DNA of 47,666 bases from Candidatus Eisenbergiella merdavium. Lineage in GTDB: Bacteria > Bacillota > Clostridia > Lachnospirales > Lachnospiraceae. Each line of letters opens with the position of its first letter. The stretch's first letter is position 1. The notes under the pieces are model-generated. The model saw only the letters and a program-made list of their open reading frames with translations. It had not been told where the DNA came from and did not search any database. This document shows, in pieces, positions 14,573 to 23,575 of this stretch. The DNA lies in the NCBI GenBank assembly GCA_019119595.1, contig DWWS01000060.1, positions 1 through 47,666 of the forward strand, written 5' to 3'. The position numbers and the translations under genes are program-made.

Positions 14573-15643
14573 CTGGCCCCATTCCATCGCCACAGCGGCC
14601 CACAGGCAGCCGCAGACCGCTTCCTTTCCGTTGACCACCTGCGGGTAATGTACATAGGCGTCATAATTTTTCTGAACGCAGAGTCCGTCGCAGGAGCCAT
14701 ATACGTCCCAGAGGCCGTCCTCATTCTGCCGGATACGGCTTCCGATCCCTTCATAAGCCCTCTCCAGAATCTGCCTGTACTCAGCTTCCCCTGCAAGCCC
14801 CAGTTTCAGGGCGTGCCAGATCGCATATGCAAACATGGCGCTTCCCGAAACATCGCACCAGTTATCCTCATCTCCCGGACGGTCTACCACCTGATACCAC
14901 AGCCCGCTTTCATCCTGTACCTTTCTGAGGCCCTCCAGAAGTTCCAGAAGCTGTCTTTTCGCAATTACGCTGGTTGGATGGTCCTGCGGGACAAGGTCGA
15001 TCACCTCAGACAGGATCAGCGCATACCAGCCCAGCCCTTCGCTCCATACGCAGGAGGATCGCCCATCCGTTCCCGCCCAGTCGGCCAGACAGTCCTGGCT
15101 GTATGCATGAAGCAGCAGCCCGTCATGGCTGTAGCAGTAACGATAGATCAGCTCCAGCTGTCGGCCGGTTTCGTCAAAGCAGGACGGCTCCTGGAAGGTC
15201 CGGCCGTATCGGCAGTAAAACATCTGCCCCATAAACACACCGTCCACCCACATCTGACCAAGCGTGCTGTTTCTTCCATGCAGGAAGCCGCCTTCCCTTG
15301 TTCTTGGATAATCCGAAAAGGCTTCATAGATCCGCCTGCATGCCTTCTTATATTTTTCCTCTCCCGTCTGCTCATACATCCATACCAGAATGGAGCCCGC
15401 CATCATATCATCCATGCTGTTGCCGCTAAAGCCTGATATCTGGCCATCCGGGGCTACATGCATATCACAATATTCATGGATATAATCCCAATACCGTCTG
15501 TCCTCCGCAGCCTCCCACAGTCTGCTGAAAGCGATCAGAAGATATCCCTGGGGATAACACCAGGAACGGTAGGGATACTGATCCGCCCTCGGGAAACGCC
15601 GCATTACCGTATCAGCCAGTTTTCTCGCATAATCTGTTTTCAT
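14570..15643 (-). CDS. Glycoside hydrolase family 105 (unsaturated rhamnogalacturonyl hydrolase-like)
   Basis: A 357-residue cytoplasmic enzyme of the YteR/YesR type. Members hydrate the 4,5-double bond of an unsaturated uronate at the non-reducing end of oligosaccharides left by polysaccharide lyases, which releases the uronate. Family features include SWCYPQGYLLIAFSRLW near residue 27, SMDDMMAG (Asp78/79), and MWVDGVFMGQMF, whose Asp134 matches the catalytic Asp of YteR. There is no signal peptide. The ATG at 15643 overlaps the TGA of the upstream gene (ATGA), so translation is coupled; GGGGGG precedes it. The substrate could be rhamnogalacturonan- or glycosaminoglycan-derived. The family is likely and the linkage is open. 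Confidence 0.88.
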   Translation of the reverse strand: MKTDYARKLADTVMRRFPRADQYPYRSWCYPQGYLLIAFSRLWEAAEDRRYWDYIHEYCDMHVAPDGQISGFSGNSMDDMMAGSILVWMYEQTGEEKYKKACRRIYEAFSDYPRTREGGFLHGRNSTLGQMWVDGVFMGQMFYCRYGRTFQEPSCFDETGRQLELIYRYCYSHDGLLLHAYSQDCLADWAGTDGRSSCVWSEGLGWYALILSEVIDLVPQDHPTSVIAKRQLLELLEGLRKVQDESGLWYQVVDRPGDEDNWCDVSGSAMFAYAIWHALKLGLAGEAEYRQILERAYEGIGSRIRQNEDGLWDVYGSCDGLCVQKNYDAYVHYPQVVNGKEAVCGCLWAAVAMEWGQ

Positions 15644-18180
15644 TTTCTGCCCCCCTTCAGCAATTCCCAATATTGTTCTCCTTTCTCACGCTCATAGTCC
15701 TTCCATCCGTTGTGAGCCAGAAATCTTCCGATCCCTTCCTCCAGCAGCTCTTTCCAGGATTCCTTCTCCTCTCCCGGACGTATCGGATAAAAGCAGACGT
15801 CGTTTTCCAGCGCCGCACGTTCATCTCCGGGCGCATCGCCGACCATAAGCACTTTTTCCTTCCTGTATCCAAGCTCCTTCAGCTTTCTCAGACAGGCCTC
15901 CTTGGATCCCTGATTCTGTGCAAACACATACTTTATTCCGGCATACAGACCATTTTCCTTCCATTCCGCTTCTACGGCCTCCTGATTGGCGGAAGAAACG
16001 ACGGCCACATCGGCCTTTCCCTCCAGATGCGCCAGAAATTCCCGTACCCCCGGAAATGCCTTTTTTTCTTCTGCCGCAAGCCGGGCGATCCTCTGATTCA
16101 CCAGAAGAGACCATTCCAGAGCCTTTTCCATGGCAGGGCAGCCCTTATTATCCTTCAGCGCGGCCCGCAGCGCTCCTTCAGACAGCTCTTCCGTGTTTTC
16201 TGTCCAGTCTTTCAGCCTGTCGAGCCCTTCTACCGGCTCTCCCGCCTCTTCCAGCTCCGTCAGGATCTGCACCAGGGCTTTAAAACGATTGATGCCCCGG
16301 GAAGCGCTGTACAGGTTGATCTCATTCCAGCGTTTCAGGATCATATCCCGCTTTTCTTCCAGGCCCCATACCGCTGTCAGACAGGGGCCGAAGCATCTGA
16401 AATGTTTTATCGTCATGGTATCCAGGGCACAGCCGTCGGAATCAATGCATATCAGAAATCCCTTTTCCCCTCCCGGCATCCTGTAACGAAGCGGCCAAAC
16501 GCCCTCCGGCTTCATCTGACCGAACAGAACCGCGGCGGACGCCTTTATATTTTCCGGCGAGGTTGCAAAGGTTAGAAGGACATTCTGGGCATTGGACGGG
16601 ATGGATAACTCCTCATAGGGCGTATTGGTAACCAATATGATATTCTTATCCGGGTGCCGTTCTATCTGCCCGCTCCAGAAATCCCGGTTTCCCGCTTTTC
16701 CCCTGAGAAAATAGTTGGTAGCTATCACCACGTCAAAGCGTTCCAGAGCGGCTTCTATCCTGCCGCGATCCTCCTCGTCATAAGAGTAGGAGGTCTCAAG
16801 ATATGCCGCGTTTTCACAGTATTTCAGACATTCCTCAAACAAAATGCCGGAATGCCACTGCATGTCATTGTAATCCTTTACCTTCTGCTCGATCACAATG
16901 ATACGATTTCCATCCGCCGGTATGCTGCCCTCCTTCGATCTTTCTATCAGCACGCTTCTCCTCGCCGCCTGCTTCGCCAGCTCTCTGACCGCAGGATCCT
17001 GCAGGACTGCTTCGGGGGCCCCCGTATTCTCCTCCGGCCCGAAGAGACCGTATTCGTATTTCAGATTCAGAATACGATATACCTTATTGTCCATCTCCTC
17101 CATCGGAATCCGGCCTTCCTCAATAAAGGCCCTTATCGCCGCTATGACCTCCTCCTCCAGATGATTCTCCGCTTTCATCAAAACCAGATCCGCACCGGCC
17201 TCCAGGGCAAGCGCACAGGCGTTGGCCACGCCATAGCGAACGGCGATCGCTCCCATCGTCATGCTGTCCGTTGTGATCACTCCCTCAAACCCAAGCTTTT
17301 CTCTGAGCAGTCCGGTAATGACCTTTTTTGACACGGTCGCTATGTGATCGGGATCGACCGCGGGGAAAATGCTGTGAGCGATCATGATCGACGGCAGGAG
17401 GCCTTCCCCGATCAGCTCTCTGTAAGGCAGAAGCTCCCTTTCCCACAGGGTTTCTGCATCTGTGCTTATCACAGGCACTTTAAAGTGGGCATCCACATCG
17501 GAAGCTCCTCTTCCCGGAAAATGCTTGCCCGTAGCGATCATTTTTTCCTCTTTCAGCCCCCGGCAGGTTTCTCTCACATACAGACAAACCTCTCCCGCAT
17601 CATCGCTGTAGGCTCTGGTATAGATTTCCGGATTCGCCGGCTCTGAATTCACGTCAAGCACCGGAGAGTGTATCCAGTTAAAGCCAACGGCTTTGCTCTG
17701 CTTTGCCACAGCTTTTGCGATCCGATAAGCCATCTCCGGATCGTCCATCGCGCGGATTCCCATTGGTTTGGGAAAAAGGTTGACTCCTCCAAAAAAGAAA
17801 TCCGCGCTGCTGCCGCCCTCCTGATCGTAGGAAAAATGAAGGGGAATCGATAACGGCCTCTGTCTTGCGCAGGTCTGCAGCTCGTCCAGGACTGCCTTAT
17901 ACTGGCTGGCCGTCGGGACCGGCGCGCTTCCCCGGAACCGTATTCCATCGTCATTCTTAAGCTTTACAACGGTCTTATTTCCATCCGGATCCACGTAGCT
18001 TCCAAACTGCCTGCTGTCACAGGACAGGCGAAGTCCTCCGCAGTGATATTTTTCAATATACTGATAAATATGGCTCCTCGGCACTGTCCCCGCAAACCCG
18101 AGCGTTAATACGGCCCCTATTTTCTGTTCCAGGCTCATGCGCCCTATCAGATTTTTAATATATCCATTTTTCATTTCCAT
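15640..18180 (-). CDS. GH3 glycosidase (NagZ-like) fused to HAD-superfamily hydrolase
   Basis: An 846-residue single-frame fusion. Residues about 1-570 are a GH3 enzyme with a NagZ-like first domain: GKHFPGRG (Lys219, His220), a DVDAH Asp-His pair (230/232) and the nucleophile Asp305 in ITTDSMTMGAI. A second alpha/beta domain follows. Residues about 575-846 are a HAD hydrolase: motif I CIDSDG (Asp580, Asp582), motif II VVSSAN, motif III Lys760 in GSKEACL, and motif IV MVGDAPGDE (Asp782, Asp786). There is no signal peptide. The start at 18180 follows AGGAG; an ATG at 18213 has only a weak site. It is coupled to the GH105 gene. The GH3 half suggests exo-action on an amino sugar or a related residue; the HAD half suggests dephosphorylation. 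I know of no characterised protein with this pairing. Confidence 0.88.
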   Translation of the reverse strand: MEMKNGYIKNLIGRMSLEQKIGAVLTLGFAGTVPRSHIYQYIEKYHCGGLRLSCDSRQFGSYVDPDGNKTVVKLKNDDGIRFRGSAPVPTASQYKAVLDELQTCARQRPLSIPLHFSYDQEGGSSADFFFGGVNLFPKPMGIRAMDDPEMAYRIAKAVAKQSKAVGFNWIHSPVLDVNSEPANPEIYTRAYSDDAGEVCLYVRETCRGLKEEKMIATGKHFPGRGASDVDAHFKVPVISTDAETLWERELLPYRELIGEGLLPSIMIAHSIFPAVDPDHIATVSKKVITGLLREKLGFEGVITTDSMTMGAIAVRYGVANACALALEAGADLVLMKAENHLEEEVIAAIRAFIEEGRIPMEEMDNKVYRILNLKYEYGLFGPEENTGAPEAVLQDPAVRELAKQAARRSVLIERSKEGSIPADGNRIIVIEQKVKDYNDMQWHSGILFEECLKYCENAAYLETSYSYDEEDRGRIEAALERFDVVIATNYFLRGKAGNRDFWSGQIERHPDKNIILVTNTPYEELSIPSNAQNVLLTFATSPENIKASAAVLFGQMKPEGVWPLRYRMPGGEKGFLICIDSDGCALDTMTIKHFRCFGPCLTAVWGLEEKRDMILKRWNEINLYSASRGINRFKALVQILTELEEAGEPVEGLDRLKDWTENTEELSEGALRAALKDNKGCPAMEKALEWSLLVNQRIARLAAEEKKAFPGVREFLAHLEGKADVAVVSSANQEAVEAEWKENGLYAGIKYVFAQNQGSKEACLRKLKELGYRKEKVLMVGDAPGDERAALENDVCFYPIRPGEEKESWKELLEEGIGRFLAHNGWKDYEREKGEQYWELLKGGRK

Positions 18181-18264
18181 TTCGCTGCTTCTCCTGCGGC
18201 CTTTTTCAGCCATGACGTTTTCCCTGAAAATGCTGCCTTTCCCGTCCAGTGCGGGTACATGAAA

Positions 18265-18305
18265 AGGACGGCGCCTGTCTCTTATGCCGAAACAGGCGCC
18301 GTCCT
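18265..18305 (-). terminator. Strong terminator behind the aldo/keto reductase
   Basis: A perfect 14-bp stem, AGGACGGCGCCTGT (18265-18278) with the arm at 18292-18305, is followed by TTTTC on the minus strand. It ends the transporter-GH95-reductase unit. Its GGCGCCTGTTTCGG segment also occurs in the ABC-F terminator at 39015-39043. Confidence 0.8.
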
Positions 18306-18318
18306 GCCCCGACGGTCT

Positions 18319-19326
18319 TTAATAGGCTTCCCTCGCATACGGCATCAGGAGCCGGTCGATCCTCTCCAGCTCATCCGGTGTGAAATCAAGCTTCTTCATC
18401 GCTTCCAGATTTGCGCTGATCTGTTCCGGCCTGCTGGCTCCGATGATCAGCGTTGCTACCGGTGAGCAGCGGTAACACCAGGCAAGCGCCATCTGTGCCA
18501 GAGACTGTCCGCGTTCCTTTGCGATCTCATTCAGCTGCCTTGCCGTCGCAACCTTCTCCGCCGTCACCTGATCCCGGTTTAAAAATACGCTGGAGCCGAC
18601 CGCACGGGATCCCTCCTTCACTCCGTCAAAGTAACGGTCCGTAAGTATTCCCTGGGCCAGACACATGTAAGCCGCGGCTCCCACGCCATGCTTTTCCAGT
18701 ACGGGGAACAGCTTTTCCTCAGGCCTCCTTTCAAACATATTGTAGTTGACCTGATGCACCAGGCAATGTACTCCCTTATTCTCCAGGGCTGTGAGTATCT
18801 GCTCGGCCTGCACGGAATTATAATTGGAAATCCCTATATAAAGCGCCCTTCCGGATCTCACGATCCATTCAAGAGCTTCTATGGTCTCCTCTATAGGTGT
18901 ATTCGGGTCCGGCCTGTGATGGTAGAACAGATCCACATATTCCAGCCTAAGCCGCCTCAGGCTATTGTCACAGGAAGCCACCAGATTTTTTTTCGAGCCC
19001 CATTCTCCATAAGGGCCTGCCCAATGACGGTATCCCGCTTTTGTCGCAATAAACAGCTCATCCCTATGGGAAGCCAGATTCTCCTTTACGATGCGGCCAA
19101 AGCATTCCTCCGCACTTCCCGGAGGGGGACCGTAATTATTGGCGATGTCAAAATAGGTGATCCCTCCGTCAAAGGCTTTCAGGACCATCTCTCTGGCATT
19201 GGCATAAGAGGATTCCTCGCCAAAATTATGCCACAGGCCCAGGGACAGGAACGGAAGCATGATGCCGCTCCTTCCGCATCTCTTATATATCATATTGTCA
19301 TATCTTTTTTCGTCAGCAATATACAT
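18319..19326 (-). CDS. Aldo/keto reductase (YghZ/AKR14-like)
   Basis: A 335-residue NAD(P)H-dependent oxidoreductase. The catalytic tetrad of the family is present: Asp and Tyr in YFDIANNYG, Lys in IATKAGY, and His in DLFYHHRPDPN. The insertion with GPPPGSAEE and the sequence GAGPYGEWGSKK-like AGPYGEWGSKKN are characteristic of the YghZ (L-glyceraldehyde-3-phosphate reductase) and voltage-gated potassium channel beta subunit branch. The start at 19326 has AAGGATAAGG just upstream. It is the last gene before a strong terminator, 29 nt after the GH95-like gene. In this setting it may reduce a sugar aldehyde or a keto sugar. The family is firm and the substrate is inferred only from neighbours. 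Confidence 0.9.
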   Translation of the reverse strand: MYIADEKRYDNMIYKRCGRSGIMLPFLSLGLWHNFGEESSYANAREMVLKAFDGGITYFDIANNYGPPPGSAEECFGRIVKENLASHRDELFIATKAGYRHWAGPYGEWGSKKNLVASCDNSLRRLRLEYVDLFYHHRPDPNTPIEETIEALEWIVRSGRALYIGISNYNSVQAEQILTALENKGVHCLVHQVNYNMFERRPEEKLFPVLEKHGVGAAAYMCLAQGILTDRYFDGVKEGSRAVGSSVFLNRDQVTAEKVATARQLNEIAKERGQSLAQMALAWCYRCSPVATLIIGASRPEQISANLEAMKKLDFTPDELERIDRLLMPYAREAY

Positions 19327-19355
19327 ACATCCTTATCCTTCCTGATATCAAATTC

Positions 19356-21926
19356 TCAGCAGGCTTTTACCTCCAGCTCTTCGCCGGGCTCTGTTTCCAC
19401 AACAGCAATCCTGTCATTTCCCATGTAAATCGTCTCCGCGCCTGCGGTCATACGGAAGTCCTCGTTTCCAAAGGGATTATACAGCCTCAGCGTCCCTCCC
19501 GCCGTGGAAAGTATCCGGATTTTTTCCGGCCGTCCGCCTTTCATGGAAGCCTCCACCCGGAAGCCGCCCTGACACCAGAGCATAAAGGAAACATCCCATC
19601 CGGCGGGAACCGCGGCGAACAGCTTGATCACCGCATCTTCCGCCGGCCCTCCGCCGCTGCTCTGACACAGAGCAAGCTGAACGGCAGCGGCGACGTTTCC
19701 CAGTCTCTGCGCGCTGATACAGTTCACACCTTCTCTCACCGTAAGCCTGTTTTCAAACTGAGGAATACGTCCCGTATCATTAAAATAGCAATATTCCTTA
19801 TCTGCATTCACACAGTCAAGCTGCGCATTCGCTATTTCCTTAAATTCCTCCGCAAACCCGTGAGCCGCATACATCCGCGCGCATCCGGACATTTCAGAAA
19901 CAGTATAGCGGCTCACAACGCCGCTTTTCCTGATCCTGTGCTTCAGCGTATCCATACTGATCTGCCAGGTACGGGGATCCGTATCCATCGTCGCCCAGGA
20001 GGAAAGATCGAAATGGTCGCAGGGATACAGACTGGGAGCATGGTGATCCTTATTCAGAATCGGTTCCCTGCCGTTAGACCACATGACCGGATCCCCTTCC
20101 TCCGGCATACTGGTGTCGCCTTCCATATCCGTGGTAGGCAGAGGCGCCATTTCCTCAGCAAACCGCTCCCATTTTTCCCACTGCTCTCTGTCCGCTCCCA
20201 GAATCCTGGCCGCCTTGAGAAGGACCGATACCATGGCCCGCATTCCGGCCACATTTTCCATTCCGTCCGTACATCCGAAATACGCTTCCCCGGTACAGGT
20301 CTGATAAATATGATACTTCCCGTCCTCTCCCTTGCGTGTCAGCGGAAAGTTCATAAAAAATTCCGCCACTCCCCTGATCATGGGGTATGCCTTATCACGC
20401 AAAAATTCCTCATCCTTCGTATATTGGTACTGCTTCCAGAAGCTGTACGCGATCGCGGCCTGCGATCCGAACATATAGGTAGTTGCTCCGAAGGGTCCGA
20501 AGCCTCTCTCATTGTACACCACACGGCCATCTTCCCAATGCTCATAGAATTTGTAGTTATACCTGGATTCGTGAGGCGCCTTTCTGTCCACAAATTCAGT
20601 GAATCCGGCGGATTTTTCCTCCCAGGGCTTTCTGAAAAGATACAGCTCCTTCATCTCGTCCGCGATTTCTTCAGGGAGCACCTGCGGGCCGTTGAACCAG
20701 GTCACCTCCGGAATATGCATCCCCTCCGTGTCAAACTGCTGTCTGGCCGCGGTCACACAGGCCTCCCGCATATTCCCGTACATGGAAAACAGGGGCTCCA
20801 TCAGCTCAAAATGACCGGACGCCTGGATGGCGTTATAATAAAGGCTCAGATTATTCCACCACTGCATGGTTCCCCAATTCCGATAGTCCCCGCAGGGGGA
20901 GAAGATCATCCCGCCGAAATTAGGCGGATATTTGCCGCGGGAGCTGGAATTCATGAGATAGAGAAAATAGGTATAATGAAGCTCCAGCTTCCGGGCAATG
21001 CCGTCCTGGCTTTCCATCTGCACATAGGATTTTTCCCAGAAATCCGCCCAATCCTTCTGATGGCGGATAAACATTCTCTCCGCTCCATCCTCAGAAGCCG
21101 CTTTCGCCTTTTCCAATACCTTTTGAACAATATCTTCTTCCGGGCTGAAGGACGCCTCGCTTACCATGCAGACCGTATATTCCTTCGCCTGAGGCTCGAT
21201 GCACAGACGCATCTGCGTTTCCTGCGGTTTTCCTATTACGGTAAACTCTCGATTCGGAATTTCCATGGGTACCCTGCCGCCTGCCTCATTATTCATCCGG
21301 ATAGAGACCTTAGCGCCTTCCACCCAGACTGCAAGAACGCTCGTGCAATAATGCTCATTTCCGGTGCGCTCTTCCCGTTCGGTGAAAACCTGCCTGAGAA
21401 CAACCGTGTCAGGCTGTTCCTCTCTTGTCTCCATGGTAAGCCTGGATACAGCCAGGTTACTCATCACCCTGTACTCAGACGGACGCATCATGTCCACCTT
21501 AACCTGTACGCTTCCCTTATAATCCCTTTCGTCTTTTACCTGTACGCAAAGCGCGCCCTTCTCTGCCTCAACGAAGGCTCTGGCCTTCACCTTCCGCCCC
21601 TCGATCTTCGCGCAGGCGCGGTACATGCTCAGATGCTGCCGCGTCTCTTCATCAAATACATCCTCTCCGTAATCCACGAAATCGATATCCACAAAGCCAA
21701 TCCCATAGCCGTAGTCGGAATGCCTCCGGTTAAAGCTGTTGGTATAGCTGTTTGCCGCAAAAACGTCGCACCGGTTTAACGCAAACTTCAACGCGGAAGG
21801 CGATGTAAAAAGCATGGCCCCCATCTGTCCGTCTCCCAGAGGAAATCCCCCTTCCCTCCGCTTTACCGTTCCCTGATAATGCAGGTCAGCCCTGGATATC
21901 AGCTCGCTCCGATTCAATGTCTTCAT
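19356..21926 (-). CDS. GH95-like glycoside hydrolase (alpha-L-fucosidase/galactosidase type)
   Basis: An 856-residue protein. The N terminus has the pattern of GH95-type enzymes (GGFPLGDGQMGAMLF near residue 25). A large helical barrel spans about 290-700 (YLMNSSSRGKYPPNFGGMIF and WGTMQWWNNLSLYYNAIQAS), and a C-terminal beta domain resembles the GH95 end (KLFAAVPAGWDVSFMLWCQG then GGFRVEASMKGG). There is no signal peptide. The start at 21926 follows AAGGAG; an upstream ATG would overlap the histidine kinase 3' region. It is 47 nt downstream of the kinase gene and in the same unit. It most likely acts on an alpha-linked L-sugar, but the subfamily could be one without known activity. Confidence 0.75.
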   Translation of the reverse strand: MKTLNRSELISRADLHYQGTVKRREGGFPLGDGQMGAMLFTSPSALKFALNRCDVFAANSYTNSFNRRHSDYGYGIGFVDIDFVDYGEDVFDEETRQHLSMYRACAKIEGRKVKARAFVEAEKGALCVQVKDERDYKGSVQVKVDMMRPSEYRVMSNLAVSRLTMETREEQPDTVVLRQVFTEREERTGNEHYCTSVLAVWVEGAKVSIRMNNEAGGRVPMEIPNREFTVIGKPQETQMRLCIEPQAKEYTVCMVSEASFSPEEDIVQKVLEKAKAASEDGAERMFIRHQKDWADFWEKSYVQMESQDGIARKLELHYTYFLYLMNSSSRGKYPPNFGGMIFSPCGDYRNWGTMQWWNNLSLYYNAIQASGHFELMEPLFSMYGNMREACVTAARQQFDTEGMHIPEVTWFNGPQVLPEEIADEMKELYLFRKPWEEKSAGFTEFVDRKAPHESRYNYKFYEHWEDGRVVYNERGFGPFGATTYMFGSQAAIAYSFWKQYQYTKDEEFLRDKAYPMIRGVAEFFMNFPLTRKGEDGKYHIYQTCTGEAYFGCTDGMENVAGMRAMVSVLLKAARILGADREQWEKWERFAEEMAPLPTTDMEGDTSMPEEGDPVMWSNGREPILNKDHHAPSLYPCDHFDLSSWATMDTDPRTWQISMDTLKHRIRKSGVVSRYTVSEMSGCARMYAAHGFAEEFKEIANAQLDCVNADKEYCYFNDTGRIPQFENRLTVREGVNCISAQRLGNVAAAVQLALCQSSGGGPAEDAVIKLFAAVPAGWDVSFMLWCQGGFRVEASMKGGRPEKIRILSTAGGTLRLYNPFGNEDFRMTAGAETIYMGNDRIAVVETEPGEELEVKAC

Positions 21927-21973
21927 ATAAATCTCCTTCTTTTCATATATCTCAGGTGCAGAAAGCCTCCGCA

Positions 21974-23575
21974 CTATTCTTCCGTTTCCTTTACCAGATA
22001 CGGCTGACAGATCTGTATGGTCATTCCCTTCCCCGGCCTGCCTGAGATCCAAAGCCCGGCGCCTTCCCCATACGCCAGCTTCAGCCTCTTGTGAACGTTG
22101 GAAAGACCGATCCCTCTTCCGTTCTGCTCTCCGTCCGTTACATATTCCATATGATCCACCTCCATGGAAGGCCCTCTTCCGTTATCCTCCACATCCACCA
22201 GAAGATTTTCCCCATCCCTGTATGCATGGATCCTGATAAACTGCTCCCCACCAACTCCATCTGTAAAAGCGTGCTTAAAAATATTCTCGACAATAGGCTG
22301 CAGGCTCAGGCGCAGCATAACGACGTTTTCCGTACCGGCAATATCAATTTCCAGCCTGGGTATCCCGCCCATCCGGTATCCCTGAATCCGCAGATAATTC
22401 CGGACATGCTCAAGTTCCTCCTCAATGCCCACCGGCACCAATGGATTCTGTACCGCATAACGGAACATGCTGCTCAGCGCGTCCGTTATATCCTGAACGG
22501 TTTCCGTATCCTCCAGAACGGAATACATATTTATTGCGCTGAGAGTATTATAAAGAAAATGCGGATTGATCTGCGTCTGAAGCGCTTTCATCTCAGCCTT
22601 GCTCCGTGCTATTTCATTCATCTGATTCGAAAGCTTTGTATCATATACGTCCTTTATCAGGAAATAGGCGCCTCCGGAGGCCAGCAGAATGACGATCGCT
22701 CCCGCTCCCAGAAATACCTTGCTGATATTCCATATTGACGGATGATAGACGCTTCTGGGCACGATTGCTACAGCCGTCCAGCCTGTATAATCAGATTTTT
22801 CATATATATAGAGTTTACGATCCCCCTTCCTTTGCCCCTGGAAAATACCCGCCTCCTCTGTCAGAGATTCATACAGCTCCTTCTGTTCCGATCCGGCTTC
22901 CGCTTCTCCATATACTACGGTTCCATTTTCGTTCAATACGAGTATCTTTATATCGCTTAAATCTTTATCCGACCAGATTTTATCCAGTTCAACGCTCGGC
23001 AGAGACAGCAAAAGATAACCCAACGGCTGCAGGCTCTTGTAAGAATAAATGTACCGTCCGATTATCACATTCTTTTTTTCCGTCTGTTTTCCTTCGGCAT
23101 CGTCTATGATAATAGAGATCCTGCCGGTTTTTTCTATCTGCCCGATCAGAGGCATAATATCTTCCTGAAAGATCTCCCCATCGCTGGAATAATAGAATCC
23201 GTTATTTCCCAGAATCTGAAAGCTGATAGGAATGGACTGATTCAGGAACAATTTTATCCCCAGCTGTTGTTCCATCCAGGAGCAGGCTTCTATATACTCT
23301 ATCTGATCAAATTCCCGGCGCAGAAGAATATCCAGCGTATTTTCCTGCAGTAACGCAAGCATGGAGAGGTTGTCATACTCTCTTATCTTTGCGTCCAGAT
23401 CGTGTATGATATCCTCCACGGTCATCTGCCAGTATTCCAGATTACGCCTTTCCATCTGGTTTCCATCTCTTTGAATCCCAATTATGCTGACCGACAAAGT
23501 AGGTATAAATATCAGCGACATCAGCCCCAGGATAAAGCTTAGAAACCCTCTTCTTTTCCTCAGTATTTTGGTCAC
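21974..23575 (-). CDS. Sensor histidine kinase, YesM family
   Basis: A 533-residue membrane kinase of the kind that senses carbohydrate. TM1 spans about residues 11-34, an extracellular sensor region about 35-285, and TM2 about 287-307. The His_kinase domain has the phospho-acceptor His339 in QTQINPHFLYNTL, and the ATPase domain has LQPIVENIFKHAF (N box), DVEDNGRGPSM and GRGIGLSNVHKRLK. It starts at a GTG overlapping the TGA of the response regulator (GTGA), so the pair is translationally coupled. Together with the adjacent YesN-type regulator and Lpl-type transporter it forms the usual Firmicutes oligosaccharide sensing set. Confidence 0.95.
   Translation of the reverse strand: MTKILRKRRGFLSFILGLMSLIFIPTLSVSIIGIQRDGNQMERRNLEYWQMTVEDIIHDLDAKIREYDNLSMLALLQENTLDILLRREFDQIEYIEACSWMEQQLGIKLFLNQSIPISFQILGNNGFYYSSDGEIFQEDIMPLIGQIEKTGRISIIIDDAEGKQTEKKNVIIGRYIYSYKSLQPLGYLLLSLPSVELDKIWSDKDLSDIKILVLNENGTVVYGEAEAGSEQKELYESLTEEAGIFQGQRKGDRKLYIYEKSDYTGWTAVAIVPRSVYHPSIWNISKVFLGAGAIVILLASGGAYFLIKDVYDTKLSNQMNEIARSKAEMKALQTQINPHFLYNTLSAINMYSVLEDTETVQDITDALSSMFRYAVQNPLVPVGIEEELEHVRNYLRIQGYRMGGIPRLEIDIAGTENVVMLRLSLQPIVENIFKHAFTDGVGGEQFIRIHAYRDGENLLVDVEDNGRGPSMEVDHMEYVTDGEQNGRGIGLSNVHKRLKLAYGEGAGLWISGRPGKGMTIQICQPYLVKETEE

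Noticed and set aside
19860..21779. A 639-codon open frame on the plus strand opposite the GH95-like gene
   Set aside because: It mirrors a clear glycosidase on the minus strand, has no ribosome binding site or recognisable domain, and reads as a codon-bias shadow.
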